Assembly (NCBI RefSeq): GCF_001556515.1
Contig: NZ_LSJA01000185.1
Span: 1-26,123, forward strand
Length of the DNA: 26,123 bases
Source: Caulobacter sp. CCH9-E1
GTDB taxonomy: Bacteria; Pseudomonadota; Alphaproteobacteria; Caulobacterales; Caulobacteraceae
Direction: 5' to 3'
Part shown: one piece after another, positions 8,058 to 15,532 of the stretch
Position numbering within the stretch: position 1 is the stretch's first letter
Layout: the number at the start of each line of letters is the position of its first letter
Notes under the pieces: model-generated
Databases searched by the model: none
What the model was told of the DNA's origin: nothing
The model's input: the letters and a program-made list of their open reading frames with translations, nothing else
Program-made: the position numbers and the translations under genes

Positions 8058-8879
8058 GTGTCGGAGATCGAAGACCTCGAGATCCAGCTGCTGCTGGAGG
8101 CGCTCTACCAGCGCTACCACTATGATTTCCGCCACTATGCGCGGGCCTCGATCAAGCGCCGCCTGACCCAGGCGCGCAGTCAGCTGGGCTTTTCGTCGGT
8201 GTCGGCGATGCAAGACCGCGTGTTGCACGATCCGGCCATGCTGCCGCGTCTGCTCGGCTTTCTCACCGTCCAGGTGAGCGAGATGTTCCGTGACCCCTCG
8301 TACTTCCGCGCCCTGCGCGAGAAGGTCGTGCCGCACCTGCGCACCTATCCCTCCCTGAAAGTGTGGATCGCCGGCTGCAGCAGCGGCGAAGAGGTCTATT
8401 CGCTGGCCATCCTGTTCCGCGAGGAAGGTCTCTACGATCGGACGATCTTCTACGCGACGGACATCAATCCCGAGGCGCTGGCCGCGGCGGAGGCCGGGGT
8501 CTACGCCCTGGACCGCATCCGCAAGTTCACCGAGAACCACCAGAAGTCCGGCGGCAAATCCTCGCTGTCCGACTACTACACGGCCGCCTATGACCGCGCC
8601 GTCTTCGACAAGTCGCTGCGCAACCGGGTGGTCTTCTCGGACCACAGCCTGGTGACGGACGCGGTGTTCGCCGAGATGCACCTGATCTCGTGCCGCAACG
8701 TGATGATCTATTTCGATCGCCCGTTGCAGGATCGCGCGATCGGCCTTTTCCGAGAATCCCTGACGCGCAAGGGCTTCCTGGGACTCGGCTCCAAGGAGAG
8801 CCTGAGGTTCTCGGCGCACGCGGCGGCGTTCTCGGAATTCGCCGCCGCCGAGAAGATTTATCAGAGGCGCGAGCCATGA
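8058..8879 (+). CDS. CheR-type SAM-dependent protein-glutamate methyltransferase
   Basis: The 273-residue protein has the CheR layout: an N-terminal helical domain (about 1-75, with Arg/Lys-rich ASIKRRLTQARS), then SEMFRDPSYF and the SAM-binding loop WIAGCSSGEEVYSLAI (about 103-118). ATDINPEAL and the conserved CRNVMIYFD segment follow. CheR enzymes methylate glutamates of chemoreceptor coiled coils. No receptor gene is present here, so the substrate is unknown; the coiled coil of the upstream kinase is a possible one. The start is GTG 8058, 2 bases after the kinase stop, and the stop overlaps the next ATG by four bases, so translation is probably coupled. The family call is firm; involvement in flagellar chemotaxis is not implied. 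Confidence 0.93.
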   Translation: MSEIEDLEIQLLLEALYQRYHYDFRHYARASIKRRLTQARSQLGFSSVSAMQDRVLHDPAMLPRLLGFLTVQVSEMFRDPSYFRALREKVVPHLRTYPSLKVWIAGCSSGEEVYSLAILFREEGLYDRTIFYATDINPEALAAAEAGVYALDRIRKFTENHQKSGGKSSLSDYYTAAYDRAVFDKSLRNRVVFSDHSLVTDAVFAEMHLISCRNVMIYFDRPLQDRAIGLFRESLTRKGFLGLGSKESLRFSAHAAAFSEFAAAEKIYQRREP

Positions 8880-9445
8880 ACGGCGTCCGCCTAATCGTGA
8901 TCGGCGCGTCGGCGGGCGCCGTGCAGGCGCTCCTGGCGTTACTGCCCGCCCTCCCCCCTGGCTTCTCCTTACCCGTATTGGTGGTCGTTCATGTGCCGCC
9001 GGATCGCGACAACGTCCTGGCGCCGTTGCTGCAGGCCAAATGCCGCCTGACCGTCAAGGAGGCCGAGGACAAGGAGCCGCTGGTGGGCGGCGTGATCTAC
9101 TTCGCGCCCTCCGACTATCACCTGCTGGTGGAAGCCGACGGGACCCTGGCGCTCTCCACGGACGAGCCAGTCAACTACTCTCGCCCTTCAATCGACGTAC
9201 TGTTCGAGAGCGCGGCCGACGCCTATGGCGAGGGCCTTGTCGGCGTGATCATGACCGGCGCCAACCATGACGGCGCGGCGGGCCTCAAGGCGGTGCTGGA
9301 GGCCGGCGGCAGGGCGATCGTCCAGGACCGCGCCGAGGCCTACGCCACGGCCATGCCCGACGCCGCCTTGGAGGCTTGCCCGACAGCCTCCACTATGACC
9401 CTCGACGCGATCGCGTCCTACCTGTCGAGTTTGGGGACCGCATGA
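8876..9445 (+). CDS. CheB-type protein-glutamate methylesterase, catalytic domain only
   Basis: The 189-residue protein corresponds to the C-terminal methylesterase domain of CheB. The catalytic triad is visible: Ser12 in VIGASAGA, His39 in VVVHVPPDR and Asp132 in MTGANHDGAAG. Unlike classical CheB it has no N-terminal receiver domain, so phosphorylation cannot control it in the usual way; regulation would have to come from expression or protein contacts. It overlaps the CheR-type gene before it and the REC-kinase after it by four bases each (ATGA junctions). It is the expected antagonist of the upstream methyltransferase. Confidence 0.93.
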   Translation: MNGVRLIVIGASAGAVQALLALLPALPPGFSLPVLVVVHVPPDRDNVLAPLLQAKCRLTVKEAEDKEPLVGGVIYFAPSDYHLLVEADGTLALSTDEPVNYSRPSIDVLFESAADAYGEGLVGVIMTGANHDGAAGLKAVLEAGGRAIVQDRAEAYATAMPDAALEACPTASTMTLDAIASYLSSLGTA

Positions 9446-10590
9446 CCACAGCGGACAAGCCGATCAACTTCCTTCTGGTCGACGACCTGGAAGAAAACCT
9501 CCTGGCCCTTGAGGCGCTGCTGCAGCGCGACGGCCTGACGTGCCTCAAGGCGCGGTCGGGCGAAGAGGCGCTGGAACTGCTGCTGCAGCACGAGGTCGCC
9601 CTGGCGCTGCTGGACGTCCAGATGCCTGGCATGGACGGCTTCGAGCTGGCCGAATTCATGCGCGGCAGCGAGCGCGCGCGGCATATCCCGATCATCTTCG
9701 TCACCGCGGGCGCGGCCAGCAATCAGCGTCGCTTCCGGGGTTACGAAGCCGGCGCGGTCGACTTCATCCAGAAGCCGATCGAGGCCCACATCCTGCGCAG
9801 CAAGGCCAACGTCTTCTTCGACCTCTACGAGCAGCGGCGGCAGATCGAAGCCCAGCGCGACGAGCTGGAAGCCGCGGCCCAAGCTTTGCGGCGCGCCGAC
9901 CGCCACAAGGACAACTTCCTGGCCGTTCTGGCTCACGAGCTGCGCAACCCGGTCGCCGCGCTCGGCGGCGGGCTGCACCTGCTGAACAAGGACATCCCCC
10001 CCGAACGCGCCGCCGACATCCGGGTGCGCATGGAGCGCATGCTTGAGCACCTGACCCACCTGGTCGATGACCTGCTGGACGTCTCACGTGTAAGCCAGGG
10101 CAAGATCGTCCTGAAGACGACGCGGTTGGAGCTGGGCGAGGTCCTGCAATCAGCGATCGACGCCAGCCAGCACACCATCGACGCCGGCGGCCACAGCTTC
10201 GTCACCGATCTCCCGAACACGCCGATCTGGCTGAACGGCGACCATACCCGCGTGGCCCAGATCGTCTCGAACCTGCTGAACAACGCGGCCAAGTACACGC
10301 CAAACGGCGGCACGGTCTCCCTCACCGCAAGCGCCGCGGACGGCTGGGCGACCATCACGGTGTCCGACACCGGGGTCGGCATCCCCGCCGAAATGCAGTC
10401 GAAGATCTTCGAGATCTTCGCCCAGGTGGAGGATCACCTTGGCAAGGCGCAGGGCGGCCTCGGGATCGGCCTCGCCCTCGTTAAGCAGCTCGTCAACCTC
10501 CATGGCGGCGTCATCACCGTGGACAGCGCCGGAGAGAACCGCGGCAGCGCCTTCACCGTGCGGCTGCCCGTGACAGAGCCGGCGGCCTAG
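9442..10590 (+). CDS. Soluble response-regulator/histidine-kinase hybrid (REC-HisKA-HATPase)
   Basis: This 382-residue cytosolic protein has an N-terminal receiver (about 8-125) with DD at 14-15 and phospho-acceptor Asp58 in ALLDVQMPGMDGFE. A short coiled coil follows (about 130-155), then a HisKA domain with His165 in LAHELRNPVAAL and an ATPase domain with NLLNNAAKYT, DTGVGI and GLGIGLALVKQ. It has no membrane helix. The receiver probably gates the kinase, so it may take phosphate from the CHASE3 hybrid kinase and pass it on to a regulator outside the window. The start ATG 9442 overlaps the CheB-type stop by four bases and gives the receiver its normal N-terminus. Its stop abuts the convergent marR gene with no spacer. 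Confidence 0.94.
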   Translation: MTTADKPINFLLVDDLEENLLALEALLQRDGLTCLKARSGEEALELLLQHEVALALLDVQMPGMDGFELAEFMRGSERARHIPIIFVTAGAASNQRRFRGYEAGAVDFIQKPIEAHILRSKANVFFDLYEQRRQIEAQRDELEAAAQALRRADRHKDNFLAVLAHELRNPVAALGGGLHLLNKDIPPERAADIRVRMERMLEHLTHLVDDLLDVSRVSQGKIVLKTTRLELGEVLQSAIDASQHTIDAGGHSFVTDLPNTPIWLNGDHTRVAQIVSNLLNNAAKYTPNGGTVSLTASAADGWATITVSDTGVGIPAEMQSKIFEIFAQVEDHLGKAQGGLGIGLALVKQLVNLHGGVITVDSAGENRGSAFTVRLPVTEPAA

Positions 10591-11016
10591 CTAGCGCAGC
10601 TTCGCCAGCAGCAGGCTGAGTTGCTCGCGTTCCTTGTCCGTGAGCACCGCGAAGGCCTCCTGATCGTGGAGCGCCGTTTCCTGTTCAATGCGGGCTCGCA
10701 ACGCCTCGCCAGCAGGGGTCAGATGCAGGGCGTTGGTGCGCCGATCGCGCCCCGGGCGGCGCTCGATGGCGCCCAACGCCTCCATCTCATCCACGGCCTT
10801 CACCGTGCTAGCGCGATTAACGCCCAACGCTCGGCCAAGCGTGGTCTGATCGCATCCCGGATGGAGCCCAATATAGACGATCGCGGTGGCCCGAGCCGGC
10901 GTAACACCCAGCGGCGCCAGACGGGCGCCAAGGCCGGTCATCGCCCGCACGTCGGCATAGTGCAGCTGCAACCCCAGGCGGTTTCCCAGGACGCCGAAAG
11001 CGGCGATCTCTTCCAT
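10591..11016 (-). CDS. MarR-family transcriptional regulator, candidate hydroxycinnamate repressor
   Basis: The 141-residue protein has the MarR winged helix-turn-helix: helices around QTTLGRALGVNRASTVKAVDEMEALG, then the wing ERRPGRDRRTNALHLTPAG, flanked by dimerisation helices. MarR proteins are dimeric, usually ligand-released repressors, and several in other bacteria respond to hydroxycinnamoyl-CoA. It lies on the minus strand after vanR with a 99-base gap. That gap carries a 24-bp bipartite sequence (11038-11061) also found upstream of vdh, which suggests autoregulation plus control of the vdh-ech-fcs operon. The family call is certain; the role is inferred. The ribosome site before ATG 11016 is weak. 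Confidence 0.92.
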   Translation of the reverse strand: MEEIAAFGVLGNRLGLQLHYADVRAMTGLGARLAPLGVTPARATAIVYIGLHPGCDQTTLGRALGVNRASTVKAVDEMEALGAIERRPGRDRRTNALHLTPAGEALRARIEQETALHDQEAFAVLTDKEREQLSLLLAKLR

Positions 11017-11037
11017 ATCAGCAAAATCCCAAGAGAA

Positions 11038-11061
11038 ATTCGTACGCCGAGTAAACTGTAT
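11038..11061 (-). promoter_or_regulatory. Candidate MarR operator at the marR promoter
   Basis: On the plus strand the site reads ATTCGTACGCCG, 7 bases, then TGTAT, and it matches the site upstream of vdh at 16 of 17 compared positions with identical spacing. On the marR coding strand it overlaps a -10-like TACAGT (11055-11060), where a repressor could block its own promoter. An ATTCGAAT palindrome adjoins it (11060-11067). Confidence 0.5.
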
Positions 11062-11115
11062 TCGAATGGCTCTAAAGCGGTTCAGAGCAGAGTTCCAGCC
11101 CTGGTGCGCCCAGTT

Positions 11116-11850
11116 TCAGTCCGCGCGGATGGTGGGGGCCGCCCCAATAGGTGAGCCGGCGGCCATGGCGGCCTCGAAGACCTTCGCATTACGGACGGCG
11201 GCCAGGGCGTGATCGCGCATGATCTGCTCGGCCGCCAGGAAATCGCCTCGCGTGATCGCCTCGAGCACCGCCTTGTGCTGGCGATGGGCCGCCAGGAGAT
11301 GGTCATACTCGGCCGCGAGATCCGTCAGGTCGAGCGCAAGCGCTCCAGCACCGGCGAAAGGCTCGAAGTTGTTGCGCGCCAGCGCCGTCTCCACCGCGGC
11401 GTTGCCCGCAGCGGCCACCAGGGTGTCGTGAAAAGCCAGATTGTAGCTGGCGTATCGATCGAGGTCTTCGGACGTCAGCCGCCCTTTGGCGAACAGGTCA
11501 TCCCCCGCCTTGATCAGCTTGCTCAGATGTTCATACGTCTCCGGCGCAAGGCCCTGTTCGGCCAGGCGCCGAACCGCGAAGCCTTCCAGGACCCCTCGCA
11601 CTTCAATGGCGTCTCGGATCTGGCTGATCGAGACGCCACGGGCCGCATAGCCGCGAGCGCCGAGCCTGACGACCAGCCCCTCCTGCTCCAGGCTGCGCAG
11701 CGCCGTACGCACCGGCATCCGTGAAACGCCCAGCGCGGCCGCCGTGGGGATCTCGGCGATGCGCTCGCCGCTCTTGATCTCGCCCGAGGCAATCATCTTG
11801 CGAAGGGCCATCAGCACCCGCTGGCCCGGCTTCATCCTCGGCGTCTCCAT
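11116..11850 (-). CDS. vanR: VanR, GntR/FadR-family repressor of vanillate demethylation genes
   Basis: This 244-residue regulator has an N-terminal GntR winged helix (about 8-70, with GERIAEIPTAAALGVSRMPV). A FadR-type all-helical FCD ligand domain follows (about 75-225), containing the FHDTLVAAAGN and AAHRQHKAVLEA segments, and the protein ends in TIRAD. The DNA-binding half closely matches the well-studied C. crescentus VanR as I recall it. That protein binds ATTGGATCCAAT and lets go when vanillate is present. Two such operators lie in the divergent region with vanA, the nearer one 43 bases from this start, so it probably also represses itself. ATG 11850 has only a weak AGGG upstream. Confidence 0.95.
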   Translation of the reverse strand: METPRMKPGQRVLMALRKMIASGEIKSGERIAEIPTAAALGVSRMPVRTALRSLEQEGLVVRLGARGYAARGVSISQIRDAIEVRGVLEGFAVRRLAEQGLAPETYEHLSKLIKAGDDLFAKGRLTSEDLDRYASYNLAFHDTLVAAAGNAAVETALARNNFEPFAGAGALALDLTDLAAEYDHLLAAHRQHKAVLEAITRGDFLAAEQIMRDHALAAVRNAKVFEAAMAAGSPIGAAPTIRAD

Positions 11851-11888
11851 GGCCGAACCCTAGCCGACGGGTCGAGCGCATCACAAGC

Positions 11889-11910
11889 TCAAGATTGGAT
11901 CCAATCTTGA
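11889..11910. promoter_or_regulatory. VanR operator 1
   Basis: A perfect 22-bp palindrome is centred between 11899 and 11900 with core ATTGGATCCAAT (11894-11905), the known VanR recognition sequence. It overlaps the candidate vanAB -35 element and lies just upstream of vanR, so binding could repress both directions. Confidence 0.9.
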
Positions 11911-11934
11911 CGCCGCCGCCCACACCGTGACAAT
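11907..11934 (+). promoter_or_regulatory. Candidate vanAB promoter
   Basis: TTGACG (11907-11912) and GACAAT (11929-11934) are separated by 16 bases and lie 42 bases before the vanA start. Operator 1 covers the -35 and operator 2 covers the -10, the layout expected for a repressor-controlled promoter. The hexamers were matched by eye. Confidence 0.55.
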
Positions 11935-11946
11935 TGGATCCAATTG
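11931..11946. promoter_or_regulatory. VanR operator 2
   Basis: This is a 16-bp perfect palindrome with the same core ATTGGATCCAAT (11933-11944). Its centre is 39 bp from that of operator 1, about 3.7 helical turns. Confidence 0.9.
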
Positions 11947-11975
11947 GCGAAGACCAAAGACCGCGTGAGGAAACG

Positions 11976-13049
11976 ATGATGGGCACTGAACTGGCGACCT
12001 CCCTTCCCCCCTGGCCGCTCGACGCCTGGTACGTCGCGTGCGCGCCCAACGAGATCGCCGACAAGCCGCTGGGCCGGCGCATCTGTGGCCAAGCCATCGT
12101 TTTCCATCGCGGCAAGGACGGTCAGGCTGTCGCCCTGGAGGACTTCTGCCCGCACCGCGGCGCGCCGCTGTCATTGGGTTTCGTGCGGGATGGCGAACTG
12201 GTCTGCGGCTACCACGGGCTGGCCATGGGCTGCGACGGTCGCGCGTCCTCCATGCCGGGCCAGAGGGTCGGCGGCTTCCCCGCGATTCGAGCCTATCCGG
12301 TGCTCGAACGCTACGGCTTCATCTGGGTGTGGCCAGGCGATCCGGCCCAAGCTGATCCCGCCAAGCTGCATCCGCTGTTCTGGGCGGAGAGCCCGGACTG
12401 GGCCTATGGCGGCGGGCTTTATCACATCGCCTGCGACTATCGGCTGATGGTCGACAACCTGATGGACCTGACCCACGAGACCTACGTCCACGCCACCAGC
12501 ATCGGCCAGAAGGAGATCGACGAGGCGCCGGTCACGACGAAGCTCGAAGGCGACGAGGTTGTGACCAGCCGGTTCATGGAAGGGATCCACGCCCCACCGT
12601 TCTGGCGCATGGCTCTACGCGGCGCCGGCCTTCCCGAGGACGCCCTGGTCGACCGTTGGCAGATCTGTCGCTTCTCGCTGCCCAGCCACGTCATGATCGA
12701 GGTTGGCGTCGCCCTGGCCGGAAACGGCGGCTACCACGCGCCGGCGGACAAGAAGGTCTCCAGCGTCGTCGTCGACTTCATCACGCCCGAGACCGAGACC
12801 TCGCACCACTACTTCTGGGGCATGGCCCGCAGCTTCGCCGTGGACGACGCCGCGCTCACGGATACGATCCGGGAAGGCCAAGGCAAGATCTTCGGGGAGG
12901 ACCTGGAGATGCTGGAGCGTCAGCAGAAGAACCTGCTGGCCTATCCCGACCGCAAGCTGCTGAAATTGAACATCGACGCCGGCGGCGTCCGCTCGCGCAT
13001 GGCGATCGATAAGGCCATCGCCCAAGAAGCCGCGGCGCGCGTCGGATGA
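11976..13049 (+). CDS. vanA: VanA, vanillate O-demethylase oxygenase (Rieske) subunit
   Basis: VanA removes the methyl group of vanillate, giving protocatechuate and formaldehyde, with electrons from VanB. The 357-residue protein has the Rieske [2Fe-2S] ligands Cys58 and His60 (CPHRGAPL) and Cys77 and His80 (CGYHGLAM). The mononuclear iron motif lies in NLMDLTHETYVH. Its length is normal for the family. ATG 11976 is preferred because GAGG lies 5 bases upstream; the frame stays open further upstream, but that would place the start inside operator 2. The stop overlaps the vanB ATG by four bases. Expression should be induced by vanillate through VanR. Confidence 0.96.
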   Translation: MMGTELATSLPPWPLDAWYVACAPNEIADKPLGRRICGQAIVFHRGKDGQAVALEDFCPHRGAPLSLGFVRDGELVCGYHGLAMGCDGRASSMPGQRVGGFPAIRAYPVLERYGFIWVWPGDPAQADPAKLHPLFWAESPDWAYGGGLYHIACDYRLMVDNLMDLTHETYVHATSIGQKEIDEAPVTTKLEGDEVVTSRFMEGIHAPPFWRMALRGAGLPEDALVDRWQICRFSLPSHVMIEVGVALAGNGGYHAPADKKVSSVVVDFITPETETSHHYFWGMARSFAVDDAALTDTIREGQGKIFGEDLEMLERQQKNLLAYPDRKLLKLNIDAGGVRSRMAIDKAIAQEAAARVG

Positions 13050-13993
13050 TCAAGGTTCGCGTCGCGTCTCGCGCCGCCGTGGCGGACGACATCGTCGGAC
13101 TGGACCTCGTCCACGCCGAGGGCGGCCAACTGCCCCCGTTCAGCGCCGGAGCCCACGTCGATCTCTTCCTGGGCAACGGCCTGACACGACAGTACTCCCT
13201 GTGCAACGACCCGGCTGATCCGAGCCGCTATCGGATCGCTGTCTTGCGCGAGCCGGCTTCGCGGGGCGGCTCGGCCTTCGTGCACGACGCCTTGGTCAAG
13301 GGCGCGACGCTCACGATCAGTCCGCCGCGCAACCTCTTTGCCTTGGATGAGGCCGGGCGCGAGCATCTGCTGTTCGCCGGCGGCGTCGGGGTGACGCCAA
13401 TTCTCGCCATGGCGCATCGGCTTCATGCGCTGGCAGCGCCCTTCACGCTTTACTATTGCGCGCGCTCGCGCTCCCGCGCGGCTTTCGTCGAAGAGCTGGC
13501 GAGCGCGCCGTTCGCCTCGTCGGTGCGCCTGGCGTTCGACGACGAGCCGGACACCCGCCTCGACCTCGACCAGATCCTCGCCGCGCCGACGCCGGAGCGG
13601 CGGATCTATGTCTGCGGCCCCTCGGGTTTCATGAGCTTCGTGACCGAGGGCGCGGCGGCGCGCGGATGGACGCCTGCTCAGGTTCGCAAGGAGCATTTCG
13701 CCGCCCCGATCGCTTCGAACGAAAACCAGCCCTTCGAACTCGTCCTCGCCAGCAACGGCCAAGTCGTGCCGGTGACGGCCGACCAGACGGCGGCGGAGGC
13801 TCTGGAGGCCGCGGGCGTCTTCGTGCCGCTATCCTGCGAACAAGGCGTTTGCGGAACCTGCCTGACGCGGGTGGTCGAGGGCGAGATCGACCATCGCGAC
13901 GCCTTTCAGACCGACGAGGAGAAGACGGCCGGCGATCACTTCACGCCCTGCTGCTCGCGCGCGCACGGTCCTCGCCTCGTGATCGACCTCTAG
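13046..13993 (+). CDS. vanB: VanB, vanillate O-demethylase reductase (ferredoxin reductase) subunit
   Basis: VanB passes electrons from NAD(P)H through flavin and a [2Fe-2S] centre to VanA. The 315 residues follow the phthalate-dioxygenase-reductase order: a flavin domain (RQYSLCND near 48-55), a nicotinamide domain (FAGGVGVTPILAM near 111-123, YVCGPSGFM near 189-197), and a C-terminal plant-type ferredoxin domain. The ferredoxin ligands are Cys264, Cys269, Cys272 and Cys302 or 303. It is co-translated with vanA through an ATGA overlap. Only 10 bases separate its stop from the stop of the convergent fcs gene, and I see no terminator there. Confidence 0.95.
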   Translation: MIKVRVASRAAVADDIVGLDLVHAEGGQLPPFSAGAHVDLFLGNGLTRQYSLCNDPADPSRYRIAVLREPASRGGSAFVHDALVKGATLTISPPRNLFALDEAGREHLLFAGGVGVTPILAMAHRLHALAAPFTLYYCARSRSRAAFVEELASAPFASSVRLAFDDEPDTRLDLDQILAAPTPERRIYVCGPSGFMSFVTEGAAARGWTPAQVRKEHFAAPIASNENQPFELVLASNGQVVPVTADQTAAEALEAAGVFVPLSCEQGVCGTCLTRVVEGEIDHRDAFQTDEEKTAGDHFTPCCSRAHGPRLVIDL

Positions 13994-14003
13994 GCCGGCG
14001 GCG

Positions 14004-15488
14004 TCAGGCCCGCTCGGCGATCAGGCGCTCTCGCAGAACGGTCTTCAGGATCTTGCCCGAAGCGGTGCGCGGCAGGGCGGGAACCAGGGTCAGCCCCTTG
14101 GGAAGCTTGTAGCGCGCCAGCCGGCTTTCGAGATGAGCCAGCACCTCGGCCAGATCCAACGCCGCCCCTTCCCGGCAGGTCGCCACCAGATGGCCGACCT
14201 CGCCCCACTGCGCGTCGGGCACGCCGACAACCGCGCATTCGACGATCGTGGGATGGTCGGCCAGGGCCGCCTCGATCTCGGCGGGATAGACGTTCTCGCC
14301 CCCCGAGATGAACATGTCCTTCTTGCGATCGACCAGCCAATGATAGCCCTCGGCGTCGGCCAGGGCGATGTCGCCAGTGCGGAACCAGCCGTCCGCGGTA
14401 AAGGCGCGGGCGGTTTCATCAGATCGCCGCCAATAGCCAAGGAAGACGTTGTCCCCCTTCAGCAGCAGTTCGCCCGGAACGCCCGCCGGGCAATCGTTGT
14501 CCTGATCATCGACGATACGGGTGAAGACCGCCGGCATGGGCAGACCCGCCGAGCCGGCCCGTGCGTCGATCAGGGAGGAATCGGCCGGCATGCCGAACAC
14601 AGTCCCCGCCTCGCTCATGCCATAGCCATCGACCACCGGAATGCCCTGGGCGAGCCAGGCGCGAATATCCGAGGCCGGATGCGGCGCGCCGCCGGTGAAG
14701 ATCGCCGTCAGCCGTTTCAGCGCCGAGGCGTCGAAGGCTGGCTGCGCCCGCAGCATGGCGGCCATTTGCGGCACGCAGAAATAGTGGGTCACGCCCAACG
14801 CAGGATCGCCAAGCCGCGCCAACGTCCGGCCGGGCTCGAAACCATCCGACACTAGTATGGTCCCGCCGTGCATCAGGGCCGGCCGGATCGAGGTGATCAG
14901 GCCGATGATATGGAACATCGGCGCGTCCACCAGGAAGACGCTCTCATGCGTCACCTTGCCAAGGCGGCCGAAGTTGATCGCCGTCTGGTCCAGGTTGCGC
15001 TCGGAGAGCATCGCGCCCTTGGGACGCCCCGAGGTGCCGGACGTGTAGAGGATCAGCGACGGACGCTCGCGGTCAGCCGGCGAGGCCGCCTCGGGTTCGG
15101 CCGCGTCGATTTCGGCCTGCAAGACGTCGAGATCGAGACCCTGCAGCCCCACCGTCGCCAGGAGGCCGTCGCCGACGATCAGAGCGGGCGCCGCATCCTC
15201 CACGAGGGAGGCCACCTCGGCCGGCGAAAGGCGCCAGTTGAGCGGGACGAACATGGCCCCCAACCGCGCGCACGCCAAGTGAAGGACCGCAAGCAGCACG
15301 CGGTTGCGCGCGAGGGTGGCGAGGCGGTCCCCCTCCCCGACTCCCCGCCGGCGCAGCACGCCAACGGCGCGCGCGATGGCGCCATCCAGTTCGGCATAGG
15401 TCCAGGAGCGTCCGCTCGCCAGATCAACGGCCGCCGGCCGGTCGGGCTGCAGGCGCGCCTGGAGAGCGACGTGGTCCGTCGGCGTCAT
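14004..15488 (-). CDS. fcs: Feruloyl-CoA synthetase (AMP-forming hydroxycinnamate-CoA ligase)
   Basis: This 494-residue ANL-superfamily ligase would convert ferulate or 4-coumarate, ATP and CoA to the CoA thioester. Motifs are LILYTSGTSGRPKGAM (about 145-160), DGYGMSEAG, GWFRTGDIA, and the C-terminal PRTASGKILK with the adenylation lysine near 479. The superfamily is certain. The substrate is inferred because the gene is last in an operon with the lyase and vanillin dehydrogenase that act next. Its length is nearer the roughly 490-residue actinobacterial Fcs type than the roughly 600-residue Pseudomonas type. ATG 15488 has a strong GGAAGGGGAG ribosome site; the gap after ech is 44 bases. Confidence 0.88.
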   Translation of the reverse strand: MTPTDHVALQARLQPDRPAAVDLASGRSWTYAELDGAIARAVGVLRRRGVGEGDRLATLARNRVLLAVLHLACARLGAMFVPLNWRLSPAEVASLVEDAAPALIVGDGLLATVGLQGLDLDVLQAEIDAAEPEAASPADRERPSLILYTSGTSGRPKGAMLSERNLDQTAINFGRLGKVTHESVFLVDAPMFHIIGLITSIRPALMHGGTILVSDGFEPGRTLARLGDPALGVTHYFCVPQMAAMLRAQPAFDASALKRLTAIFTGGAPHPASDIRAWLAQGIPVVDGYGMSEAGTVFGMPADSSLIDARAGSAGLPMPAVFTRIVDDQDNDCPAGVPGELLLKGDNVFLGYWRRSDETARAFTADGWFRTGDIALADAEGYHWLVDRKKDMFISGGENVYPAEIEAALADHPTIVECAVVGVPDAQWGEVGHLVATCREGAALDLAEVLAHLESRLARYKLPKGLTLVPALPRTASGKILKTVLRERLIAERA

Positions 15489-15532
15489 CGGCTCTCCCCT
15501 TCCTTGTTGTTTCCCCCCGAAGCCCTCTCGCT

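Noticed and set aside
13994..14003. Terminator between convergent vanB and fcs
   Set aside because: Only 10 bases separate the stops and no stem with a T run is visible on either strand.
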